A stretch of 64,000 nucleotides of DNA from the NCBI RefSeq assembly GCF_963975345.1, contig NZ_CAXBGE010000001.1, forward strand, positions 296,624 to 360,623. The letters are read 5' to 3'. Each line of letters begins with the position of its first letter. Position 1 is the stretch's first letter. Of the stretch, positions 16,788-24,696 are shown in pieces. Both the position numbers and the translations under genes were made by a program. The notes under the pieces are model-generated. The model did not search any database. It worked only from the letters and a program-made list of their open reading frames with translations, and was not told the origin of the DNA. This DNA comes from Maricaulis sp963975345 (lineage in GTDB: Bacteria; Pseudomonadota; Alphaproteobacteria; Caulobacterales; Maricaulaceae).

Positions 16788-17656
16788 CTGGCAGCGAAAT
16801 CGTCGAACGCGCTGCGGCCAAGGTCAATTTGACCTTGCGTGTGGGCCGCGCGCGCCAAGACGGCTATCACCCGCTCGACAGCCTGGTGGTGTTTGCCGAT
16901 TGGGGCGACACAATCACCGTTCAACCGGCGCCCGGTCTGACGCTGACTATGTCCGGAGAGGCGTCGCGGGCGTTGGCGGGCGAGGGGGCCAATCTGGTGT
17001 TACGTGCTGCCCGGGCCTTGCAGGCTGCGGCGGGCCTGCGGGTTGGGGCGGCGATTCATCTGGAAAAACTGATCCCGGTTTCGGCAGGTCTGGGCGGTGG
17101 TTCGGCCGATGCGGCGGCGACATTGCGGGCACTCAACCGGCTGTGGCAGCTGGGATGGACGGTGGAAGAATTAGCGCAATTGGCGCTGAATCTGGGGGCC
17201 GATGTGCCGGCCTGTATCTATTCGCGCCCACTCAGGATGCGTGGAATTGGTGAATGGATTGAACTGCTTGACGGTCTGCCGCCGCTATTTGCGGTGATCA
17301 TCAATGCCGGAATTCCAGTCTCGACGGCTGCCGTTTTCCAGGCCTTCGACAAGGGCAATCCGGCGGCGCTGATCGAGTCAGCGCCCGCGCTGGAGGCCTT
17401 GTCTGACTGGCTTGCAGCGGAGCCGAATGATTTGCAGGCGGCGGCGATTGGTGCTGTGCCACAGATTGCCCGGACCCTGGAATTGCTCGCTGCGACGGGC
17501 CGGCCGAGCCTGGTGCGAATGTCGGGGTCGGGAGCCAGTTGTTTCGGGCTTTACAATAGCTTGGACGAGGCGCAGCAGGCGGCGGTGATGCTGCGGGCGG
17601 CATTGCCGGACTGGATGATCATGCCGGTGCAGTTGGGGGAGGGCGGACATGTCTGA
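16784..17656 (+). CDS. ispE: 4-diphosphocytidyl-2-C-methyl-D-erythritol kinase
   Basis: IspE is the GHMP-family kinase of the MEP isoprenoid pathway. It phosphorylates CDP-methylerythritol. The ATP-binding motif PVSAGLGGGSADA is at 98-110, AAAKVNLTLRV opens the protein, and SGSGASCFGLY is the C-terminal GHMP motif. The GTG start overlaps the previous stop codon. A WecA-like undecaprenyl-phosphate sugar transferase gene and a polyprenyl synthase gene follow, so this patch joins isoprenoid supply to lipid-carrier use. The length is 290 residues. Confidence 0.95.
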   Translation: MTGSEIVERAAAKVNLTLRVGRARQDGYHPLDSLVVFADWGDTITVQPAPGLTLTMSGEASRALAGEGANLVLRAARALQAAAGLRVGAAIHLEKLIPVSAGLGGGSADAAATLRALNRLWQLGWTVEELAQLALNLGADVPACIYSRPLRMRGIGEWIELLDGLPPLFAVIINAGIPVSTAAVFQAFDKGNPAALIESAPALEALSDWLAAEPNDLQAAAIGAVPQIARTLELLAATGRPSLVRMSGSGASCFGLYNSLDEAQQAAVMLRAALPDWMIMPVQLGEGGHV

Positions 17657-18659
17657 GATCTGGCCCCTGCTGGCGGCTTTCGTGACGGCGCTTCTGCTCG
17701 GCTGGGTGATGCGTAGGGCGGCAATTATTGACCGACCCAATCAACGTTCCAACCATGAAAAGCCGACGCCCCGTGGTGGGGGGATCGGGATATTAGCCGG
17801 ATTTTTCATTGCTTTAGCGCTGATGCCAGAACAGGCGCCGGCGAGCGGTGCGATGCTGGCGGGGCTGGCCCTGTGCGGCGGGATCGCTGGCGTGACGGGT
17901 CTGCTCGACGATCTTTTCACCCTGCCCGAAGCGCTCAAATTCATCATTCTCGCGGCGATCAGCCTTGCCCTGGCAGCGATGGCCGGACCTGTTCGCGAAC
18001 TTGTCGTTAGCCTGCCGTGGATTGTCGGTTTGGCTGGCACTGGCCTATGGGTCTTTACCTGCTCGAATGCTGTTAATTTCATGGATGGCTCGGACGGGCT
18101 GATCGCGGCCTGTCTGATCCCGGCCTGCCTCGTGCTCGGATTGGCGGGTGGCGACGATGTCGCGATGGCAAGCCTGGCCCTCGCCGCGGCTCTGGCGGGT
18201 TTTGCGGTCTGGAATGTGCCGCTGATCCGGGCGCGCGGAACCCTGTTTGCCGGCGATGCCGGCGCGCTGGGGGCCTCGGTCCTGTTCGCGGGGCTGGCGC
18301 TGCGCTGGGCGGCGCTGGGGCCGAGCGGAACCGTCTGGCTGGCGCCGCTGTTGATTCTGCCGCTGCTCGGCGACGTCTTGTTGACGATGGCGGCGCGCGC
18401 CAAGGCGGGGCGGCGCCTGTTTGCACCGCACCGGGCGCATGCCTATCAGTTGTTGATCCGCACCGGGCTGAGCCATCGCCGAGTGGCGGCGATCTGGGCC
18501 GGGCTGAGCCTGGCTTGCGGCGCGCTGGTGCTGATCGGCGCGGCGGGGCCGGCGGGGTTGAAAATTGGCGTCTTTGTGATCGGCATCGCCGGCTTCACAG
18601 TCTTTCACCGCATCGTGCGCCGGCGTGCCGCTGCAGCCGGCGAGGACGTGACGCAATAG
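17649..18659 (+). CDS. WecA/MraY-family glycosyl-1-phosphate transferase
   Basis: This polytopic membrane enzyme of 336 residues and about ten hydrophobic helices transfers a sugar-1-phosphate to undecaprenyl phosphate. Family motifs are NHEKPTPRGGG (35-45), LLDD (85-88), the catalytic NFMDGSDG (143-150), FAGDAGALG and the C-terminal HRAHAYQLL, a WecA-type HxHxYQ-like motif. It probably starts an O-antigen or exopolysaccharide repeat unit; the sugar cannot be read from sequence. The start lies 8 bp inside ispE. It is convergent with the polyprenyl synthase gene, 9 bp away. Confidence 0.9.
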   Translation: MSEIWPLLAAFVTALLLGWVMRRAAIIDRPNQRSNHEKPTPRGGGIGILAGFFIALALMPEQAPASGAMLAGLALCGGIAGVTGLLDDLFTLPEALKFIILAAISLALAAMAGPVRELVVSLPWIVGLAGTGLWVFTCSNAVNFMDGSDGLIAACLIPACLVLGLAGGDDVAMASLALAAALAGFAVWNVPLIRARGTLFAGDAGALGASVLFAGLALRWAALGPSGTVWLAPLLILPLLGDVLLTMAARAKAGRRLFAPHRAHAYQLLIRTGLSHRRVAAIWAGLSLACGALVLIGAAGPAGLKIGVFVIGIAGFTVFHRIVRRRAAAAGEDVTQ

Positions 18660-18668
18660 GCAGAAAAA

Positions 18669-19700
18669 TCAGTGGCCGCGGGTGACGACGAAGCTGGCCA
18701 GGGCTTCCAGCGCCAGGCGCCATTGATTGGCCGGGAAGATCGACAAAGCGTCGCGCGCCTTGGCGGCGCGGGCGCGGGCGGCTTCGATGGTGGCTTCGAG
18801 GGCACCATGGCGGCGCATGCAATCGAGTGCAGTTTCGAAATCGCCCTCGTGCTGGTCGAGACGGCCGATCACCCGATCCCAGAATTCGCGTTCGGTCTTA
18901 TCCGCCGACAGGATGCACAGCGCGACCGGCAGGGTGACCTTGCCTTCGCGGAAATCATCGCCGACCGATTTGCCCAGCTTGGCAGCAGCGCCATCATAAT
19001 CGAGCGCATCATCGACCAGCTGGAAAGCCAAGCCAAGCTCACGGCCATAGGATTCCAGCGCCTTTTCCTCGACGATTGGACGGGCCGCGACAATGCCGGC
19101 CACTTGGGCGGCGGCGGCAAACAGGGCGGCGGTCTTGGCGTCGATGATTTCCAGATAGGTCTCGACCGAGACGCCGGTATCCTTGACCGCAGCGAGCTGG
19201 CGCACTTCGCCTTCGGCAATCGTTGAAGCGGCGGCGGAGAGCACGCCGAGAGCTTTCATCGAGCCGGCTTCGACCATCAGGGAGAAGGAGCGGGCAAACA
19301 GGAAATCGCCGACCAGCACGCTCGACGCATTGCCCCAGACCAGATTGGCGGCGGCCTTGCCGCGCCGCATGCCGCTCTCATCGACGACATCGTCATGCAG
19401 CAGGGTCGCAGTGTGGATGAATTCAACCGCAGCGGCGAGCTTGATCGGGGCCTCGTCGCGGCAGCCAATCATGTTGGCGGCGGCGATGGTGATCATTGGC
19501 CGGACGCGTTTGCCGCCGGCTTCGATCAGATAGCGCGCCAGCTCGGGGATCAACGTCACATGGCTCTGCAGCCGGTCGAGGATCAACGCGTCGACGCGGC
19601 GCATGTCGTCAAAGGCAAGCACAGCGAGGCGCTCGGCGGCATTGCGCTCGGCCGGTTCAGGCATCAAGGCCGTCACTTTTTCACTCACAATGCTGTCCAC
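18669..19700 (-). CDS. Polyprenyl (octaprenyl-type) diphosphate synthase
   Basis: This trans-polyprenyl diphosphate synthase makes the long isoprenoid tail of ubiquinone. The first aspartate-rich motif is LLHDDVVDESGMRRG and the second is QLVDDALDYDG; GGKRVRP marks the substrate-binding N-terminal part. The start is uncertain. I use a GTG at 19700 preceded by AAGGGA, while GTG 19688 and ATG 19664 are also in frame before the conserved RNAAERLAVLAFDD. Chain length (C40 to C50) cannot be told from the motifs. It is divergent from the DUF2007 gene. Confidence 0.92.
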   Translation of the reverse strand: MDSIVSEKVTALMPEPAERNAAERLAVLAFDDMRRVDALILDRLQSHVTLIPELARYLIEAGGKRVRPMITIAAANMIGCRDEAPIKLAAAVEFIHTATLLHDDVVDESGMRRGKAAANLVWGNASSVLVGDFLFARSFSLMVEAGSMKALGVLSAAASTIAEGEVRQLAAVKDTGVSVETYLEIIDAKTAALFAAAAQVAGIVAARPIVEEKALESYGRELGLAFQLVDDALDYDGAAAKLGKSVGDDFREGKVTLPVALCILSADKTEREFWDRVIGRLDQHEGDFETALDCMRRHGALEATIEAARARAAKARDALSIFPANQWRLALEALASFVVTRGH

Positions 19701-19810
19701 GCCGGGAGTTTCCCTTGAAGCCGGTAGAAACCTGATGACAATAGAAATCCCCGCCATGTCCGGCAAGCGGCCATGTCGGTGGCAATTCAGCACAGGAGTT
19801 GGTGCCCCGC

Positions 19811-20026
19811 ATGAAAGAGGTCCTGAAAACCAATGATCCGGTGCGGCTGTCCTACGCCCAGAGCCTGCTGAACGATGCCGATATCGAGGGCATTGTGCTC
19901 GATGAGGGCATGTCGACGCTCTATGGCGGCGGGCTGCCCTTCATCAAACGCCGCCTGATGGTGCTCGATGAGGATGAGGTCGAAGCCTTGCGGCTGCTGG
20001 CCGAACTCCTGCCGGAGGACGAATGA
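19811..20026 (+). CDS. DUF2007 small protein
   Basis: This protein of 71 residues begins MKEVLKTNDPVRLSYAQSLL and has the DUF2007 pattern: a ferredoxin-like small fold with DADIEGIVLDEGMSTLYGGGLPFIKRRLMV and an acidic end. The family is thought to bind small ligands or signal, without proven function. The ATG at 19811 follows AGGAG at 12 bases. Its stop overlaps the start of the methyltransferase gene as ATGA, a coupling common for this pair in alphaproteobacteria. Confidence 0.82.
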   Translation: MKEVLKTNDPVRLSYAQSLLNDADIEGIVLDEGMSTLYGGGLPFIKRRLMVLDEDEVEALRLLAELLPEDE

Positions 20027-20760
20027 GCGAGACGACGCTCGACGGGCTGCTCGATGGCCGGGTGCAATTGCGCCAGTCGGCGCATGGCTATCGCGCCGGC
20101 ATGGATGCGGTGCTGCTCGCTGCCAGCCTCGCAGCCAAGCCGGGCGAGCTATTGGTGGAGTTCGGCTGTGGACCCGGCGCAGCGCTGCTGTGTGCGGCGC
20201 AACGCATGCCCACCTGCAGCTATCTCGGCATCGAGATCGATCCCCAGGCCGTCGAGCTGGCGACCGGGAATATTGCCGCCAATCGGCTCGGCGAACGGGT
20301 GAGGGTGCGCCAGGGCGATATCGCAAAGCCGCTGGGCCCGCTCAAGGCCGCGCAGGTCTTCTTCAATCCGCCCTATTTTGACGATCCGACGGCCCTGCGC
20401 CTGCCCAAGGCGGAGAAGCAGCGCGCCTGGCTGGCCGGCGATGCGCGTCTGCCCGACTGGATTGGCGCTGCTGTCCGCGTGCTCGAGCCGAAGGGCCGCC
20501 TGACCCTGATCCACCGCGCCGATGCGCTCGGCGATATCCTGGCGGCGCTGGCGTCGCGTTTCGGCTCGGTCGCGATCCGGCCGGTGCATCCGCGGGCCGA
20601 ACGCCCGGCCAAGCGGGTGCTGGTCACCGCCCGGCTCGGCGGCAAAGCGCCGCTGGTCATTTTGCCACCGCTTCTGCTGCATGATGATGGCGAAGCCGCG
20701 CATACCGCCGAGGCCGATGCCATCCTGCGTGGACAGGCGATGATCGCGATGGATGTCTGA
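20023..20760 (+). CDS. tRNA1(Val) adenine-N6 methyltransferase-like (TrmN6)
   Basis: This class I SAM methyltransferase has the SAM loop VEFGCGPGAA (45-54) and the catalytic NPPY at 115-118, typical for N6-adenine methylation of RNA or DNA. LDGLLDGRVQLRQSAHGYRAGMDAVLL is the characteristic N-terminus of the TrmN6/YfiC group, which methylates A37 of tRNA1(Val). The length is 245 residues. It is translationally coupled to the DUF2007 gene. The substrate assignment is by family resemblance. Confidence 0.86.
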   Translation: MSETTLDGLLDGRVQLRQSAHGYRAGMDAVLLAASLAAKPGELLVEFGCGPGAALLCAAQRMPTCSYLGIEIDPQAVELATGNIAANRLGERVRVRQGDIAKPLGPLKAAQVFFNPPYFDDPTALRLPKAEKQRAWLAGDARLPDWIGAAVRVLEPKGRLTLIHRADALGDILAALASRFGSVAIRPVHPRAERPAKRVLVTARLGGKAPLVILPPLLLHDDGEAAHTAEADAILRGQAMIAMDV

Positions 20761-20881
20761 GCGGGACTCCCCAAATGTTGCAGCGCAAAAAGATCAGCTG
20801 TCGCTGGCTTGATTACGACGCCCGGCTTGCCTAGTGTCCGGCCAAATTCAACCCGACTTCCGATCCGACGGGAATATTGCC

Positions 20882-21784
20882 ATGGCCGCCGAAAAAGCGC
20901 CGTCCTTCCAGGACCTCATCCTGCGTCTGCAGCACTATTGGGCCAGCCATGGCTGCGCCATTCTGCAGCCCTATGATGTCGAGGTTGGCGCGGGCACTTT
21001 GCATCCGGCGACGACGCTGCGCTCGCTCGGCCCACGGCCGTGGAAAGCGGCCTATGTCCAGCCTTCACGCCGTCCCGGCGATGGCCGCTATGGCGAAAAC
21101 CCCAACCGGCTGCAGCATTATTACCAGTTCCAGGTGCTGCTGAAGCCCTGTCCGGCCGATTTGCAGGAGCTCTATCTCGGTTCGCTCGACGCGATCGGGA
21201 TTGATCGCGATCTGCATGATGTCCGCTTTGTCGAAGATGATTGGGAAAACCCGACCGTCGGCGCTTGGGGCCTCGGCTGGGAAGTCTGGTGTGACGGGAT
21301 GGAAGTCAGCCAGTTCACCTATTTCCAACAGGTGGGCGGCCAGGATGTCGATCTCGTCTCTGGCGAGCTGACCTATGGGCTGGAGCGGCTGGCGATGTAT
21401 GTCCAGGGCGTCGACAATGTCTATGACCTCGACTTCAACGGCGCCAAAGGGGCTGAAGCTCTGAGCTATGGCGATATTTTCCAGGAAGCCGAGCGGCAAT
21501 TCTCCGCCTTCAATTTCGAGCATGCCGATGTCGACATGCTGACACGCTGGTTCGAGGACGCGGCCAATCAGTGCAAGGCGCTGCTGGTATTGGACAAGCC
21601 CTTGCCGCTGCCGGCCTATGATTTCTGCCTCAAAGCCTCGCACATTTTCAATCTGGTCGATGCGCGCGGGGCGATTTCGGTCGCCGAGCGCGCCAGCTGG
21701 ATCGCCCGCGTGCGCGAACTGGCCAAGGGCTGCGCCGATGCCTGGGTGGCCTCGGAGCGAGCCCTGGTGGAGCGTGCATCATGA
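20882..21784 (+). CDS. glyQ: Glycyl-tRNA synthetase alpha subunit
   Basis: This is the catalytic alpha chain of the bacterial alpha2beta2 glycyl-tRNA synthetase. Class II motifs are visible: GCAILQPYDVEVGAGTLHP near the N-terminus, then PSRRPGDGRYGENPNR and QVLLKP. The length is 300 residues from the ATG at 20882, which matches family starts (MAAEKAPSFQDLILRLQ). Its stop overlaps the start of a GFA-family gene that separates it from glyS. Confidence 0.97.
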   Translation: MAAEKAPSFQDLILRLQHYWASHGCAILQPYDVEVGAGTLHPATTLRSLGPRPWKAAYVQPSRRPGDGRYGENPNRLQHYYQFQVLLKPCPADLQELYLGSLDAIGIDRDLHDVRFVEDDWENPTVGAWGLGWEVWCDGMEVSQFTYFQQVGGQDVDLVSGELTYGLERLAMYVQGVDNVYDLDFNGAKGAEALSYGDIFQEAERQFSAFNFEHADVDMLTRWFEDAANQCKALLVLDKPLPLPAYDFCLKASHIFNLVDARGAISVAERASWIARVRELAKGCADAWVASERALVERAS

Positions 21785-22239
21785 AACTGCCCCTGCGCGG
21801 TGGCTGTCAGTGCGGCTCTATTCGCTTCGAGATCACCAAACAGCCGATGACGCTGTATTGCTGCCATTGCACCGCCTGCCAGCAGCAATCCTCGAGCGCC
21901 TTCGGCATGTCGATGCTGGTCGAGCGCGACGGTTTTCGCTACCTCAAGGGCGCGCCGACGGCCTTCGAGGTCGAGACCAAAAGCAAGACCGCCAAGATGG
22001 GTCTGTTCTGCGATGCCTGCGGCACGCGCATCGCCCATGATACCAAGGGCAAGCCGGCTCTGTCGCTGAAGGCCGGCACGCTCGATGATCGGGCCAAGCT
22101 GCGCCCCGTCGGCCATATCTGGGTGCGTAGCGCCCAGGACTGGATGACGTTCAATGATGACGACCTGATTTATGAAGACGCGCCCGATGATGGCTATTTC
22201 GCTCTCATGGAACGCTGGTCCACCCAAGAACACGCCTGA
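21781..22239 (+). CDS. GFA-family zinc-binding protein inserted between glyQ and glyS
   Basis: The 152-residue protein has the GFA (glutathione-dependent formaldehyde-activating enzyme-like) zinc cysteine pattern: C9-x-C11, then C28-x-C30-x2-C33 (CCHCTAC), then C77-x2-C80 (CDACG). GGCQCGSIRF is the usual family start. Most GFA proteins have no known substrate. It is coupled by ATGA to glyQ and lies 14 bp before the glyS start, so all three form one operon. Its place between two subunits of one enzyme is notable; no mechanistic link is known. Confidence 0.9.
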   Translation: MKLPLRGGCQCGSIRFEITKQPMTLYCCHCTACQQQSSSAFGMSMLVERDGFRYLKGAPTAFEVETKSKTAKMGLFCDACGTRIAHDTKGKPALSLKAGTLDDRAKLRPVGHIWVRSAQDWMTFNDDDLIYEDAPDDGYFALMERWSTQEHA

Positions 22240-22253
22240 ACGGAACGCGTTTG

Positions 22254-24668
22254 ATGTCTGAACTCCTGTTTGAAATCTTCTGCGAAGAAATTCCCGCCCG
22301 CATGCAAGCGCGCGCCGAGGCCGATCTGGCGCGCCTGTTGGGCGAACGCCTCAAGGCTGCCGGACTGGGCTGGGAGACATTGACGACATTCGCGGGACCG
22401 CGCCGCCTCGGCCTCGCCATCACCGGCCTGCCGGTGAAGACCGATGATGTTCGCGAAGAGCGCAAGGGTCCGCGCACCGACGCGCCGCAGCAGGCGATTG
22501 CCGGCTTCCTGCGCGGCGCCGGGCTGGACAGCCTCGATGGCTGCGAGAAGCGCGACGACAAGAAGGGTCAGTTCTGGGTCGCGATCATCGAAAAGCCGGG
22601 CCGGGCGACCGTCGATGTTGTCGCCGAGGCGATCCCGGCGGTGATGAAGGAATTCCCTTGGCCGAAATCAATGAAGTTCGGCGAGGACGACAAGCTGCAG
22701 CGCTGGGTGCGCCCGGTGCATCGTCTGCTCTGCCTGTTTGATGGCGCCGTCGTGCCGTTCGAGGTGTTCGGCATTGCCGCCTCCAACATCACCGAAGGCC
22801 ATCGCCGCCACGGCCCCGGCCCGTTCGAGATCTCCGATTTCGCGCACTACACCAAAATCCTGCGCGAAAAGGGCCATGTCGTGCAACAGCGCGAAGAGCG
22901 CGAGGCGATCATTCTCGCTGGCGCGCGCAAGGTTTGCCAGGACGCCGGTCTGGAACTGGTCGAGGATGCCGGCCTGCTTCACGAAGTCGCAGGCCTTGCC
23001 GAATGGCCGGTGCCGCTGCTCGGCAAGATGGACCCGGATTTCCTCGATCTGCCGCCCGAAGTCATCACCCTGACGATGAAGACCCACCAGAAATACTTCG
23101 CCGTCCGCAAGCCGGGCGAAGCGGGGCTCGCGGCCAATTTCGTCGTCATCGCCAACCAGGCGGCACCGGATGGCGGCAAGGCCATCGCGGCGGGCAATGC
23201 CCGGGTGCTTTCGGCAAGGCTGTCTGACGCGCGGCATTTCTGGGATAATGATCGCAAGACGCCGCTCGACGAGATGGCCAAGGAGCTGACCAAGGTCACC
23301 TTCCACGAAAAGCTCGGCACCGTCGCCGGCAAGGTCGAACGTGTCGCCGCGCTGGCGCGCGAACTGGCGCCGATTGTCGGTGCCGATCCGGACCTCGCCG
23401 AAAAGGCCGCCCGCCTCGCCAAGGCCGATCTGGTTTCGGAAATGGTCTATGAATTCCCCGAGCTGCAAGGCGCGATGGGGCGCTATTATGCGCTCGACCA
23501 AGGCGAGGACCCCGCCGTCGCCGACGCGATCAAGGACCACTACAAACCGCAAGGCCCGACCGATGACGTGCCAACCGCACCGGTAACGGTCGCCGTTGCG
23601 CTGGCGGACAAGCTCGATACGCTGGTCGGGTTCTGGGCGATTGACGAAAAGCCTACCGGTTCGAAGGATCCGTTCGCGCTCAGGCGCGCGGCGCTGGGGG
23701 TAATCCGCATGATCGAACCGGCAAACATTCGAATCCAGTTACGGCCACTACTCTCAAGCCTTCTCTATAATTTGATTGATAGATTTAGGGATATTAAGCT
23801 TGGCGAGGATGACCACTCGCTGCAATTGCAGGTGAGCCGAGACGGCCGTGCCCGCTTGCTTGAGCTTCTCAATCGGAGCGTACTAGTTTTTGGTTTGTCA
23901 AAGCACCTCAACATAGGCGCTAAGGAGACCAGAAACGCTATCGCTCATGGTAAGTACGTGAGTGATGAAGATGTGGCGAAGGCGTGGTCCCTGCTCGACA
24001 CCTTGATAGCTTGGTCGTCACTGCGTTTGCAGCTGCAGCGCGCAATGCTTGAGGGCGATGAGGATAGCGCTTCTTTTGCGCTGGCTGAGATTTCAAGGTT
24101 TACTGAGCGGTATGGCACCGCCTTCGACAAAATTGTTGCTGACCTTCTCGCGTTTTTCGCCGACCGACTAAGTGTCCACCTCAGCGATGATGGCACGCGC
24201 CACGACGTCATCGACGCTGTCTTTGCTCTCGGCGATGACGATCTCGTTCGTTCGGCACGGAAGTGCTTCGCGCTGGAAAACTTTCTACGAGAAGACGACG
24301 GTGTGGCCCTGCTGGCTGGCTTCAAACGGGCGGCGAATATTCTTCGGGCTGAAGAGAAAAAAGACGGGACGAGTTATGATGGCGCGCCCGACGCAGCCTA
24401 TCTCGCTGCTCCGCCTCAAGCGCCGGAGTGGGCGCTGATCTCTGCGCTGGCCGATGCGCGGGCGCGAATCGCTGCGGCGCATACCGAAGATTTCACCGCC
24501 GCGATGGCCGCGCTCGCTCTGCTCCGCGCGCCAATCGATGCGTTTTTCGAGACTGTGACGGTGAACGTGGTGGGCGACCCCGTGTTGCGCCGCAACAGAC
24601 TCCTTTTATTGTCCGATATCCGGGCGGCGATCTGTGCCGTGGCTGATTTCAATCGGATTGATGGTTGA
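22254..24668 (+). CDS. glyS: Glycyl-tRNA synthetase beta subunit with an internal insertion
   Basis: This is the beta chain for tRNA binding. It starts MSELLFEIFCEEIPARMQ and ends with the usual RLLLLSDIRAAICAVADF. At 804 residues it is about 100 longer than typical members (near 690). The extra sequence lies between ALGVIRMIEPANIRIQL (ending near 496) and DLLAFFADRLSVHL (from 630). It contains ETRNAIAHGKYVSDEDVAKAW with R560 and H565, resembling the Rx4-6H motif of HEPN domains. From about 23700 the codon use changes, with ATA, CTA, AGA and more A/T, for at least 600 bp. An insertion or an allele from another lineage is inferred; the frame is intact. Confidence 0.93.
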   Translation: MSELLFEIFCEEIPARMQARAEADLARLLGERLKAAGLGWETLTTFAGPRRLGLAITGLPVKTDDVREERKGPRTDAPQQAIAGFLRGAGLDSLDGCEKRDDKKGQFWVAIIEKPGRATVDVVAEAIPAVMKEFPWPKSMKFGEDDKLQRWVRPVHRLLCLFDGAVVPFEVFGIAASNITEGHRRHGPGPFEISDFAHYTKILREKGHVVQQREEREAIILAGARKVCQDAGLELVEDAGLLHEVAGLAEWPVPLLGKMDPDFLDLPPEVITLTMKTHQKYFAVRKPGEAGLAANFVVIANQAAPDGGKAIAAGNARVLSARLSDARHFWDNDRKTPLDEMAKELTKVTFHEKLGTVAGKVERVAALARELAPIVGADPDLAEKAARLAKADLVSEMVYEFPELQGAMGRYYALDQGEDPAVADAIKDHYKPQGPTDDVPTAPVTVAVALADKLDTLVGFWAIDEKPTGSKDPFALRRAALGVIRMIEPANIRIQLRPLLSSLLYNLIDRFRDIKLGEDDHSLQLQVSRDGRARLLELLNRSVLVFGLSKHLNIGAKETRNAIAHGKYVSDEDVAKAWSLLDTLIAWSSLRLQLQRAMLEGDEDSASFALAEISRFTERYGTAFDKIVADLLAFFADRLSVHLSDDGTRHDVIDAVFALGDDDLVRSARKCFALENFLREDDGVALLAGFKRAANILRAEEKKDGTSYDGAPDAAYLAAPPQAPEWALISALADARARIAAAHTEDFTAAMAALALLRAPIDAFFETVTVNVVGDPVLRRNRLLLLSDIRAAICAVADFNRIDG

Positions 24669-24696
24669 TGACGATGCTTGAACAGGGATTGACGTC

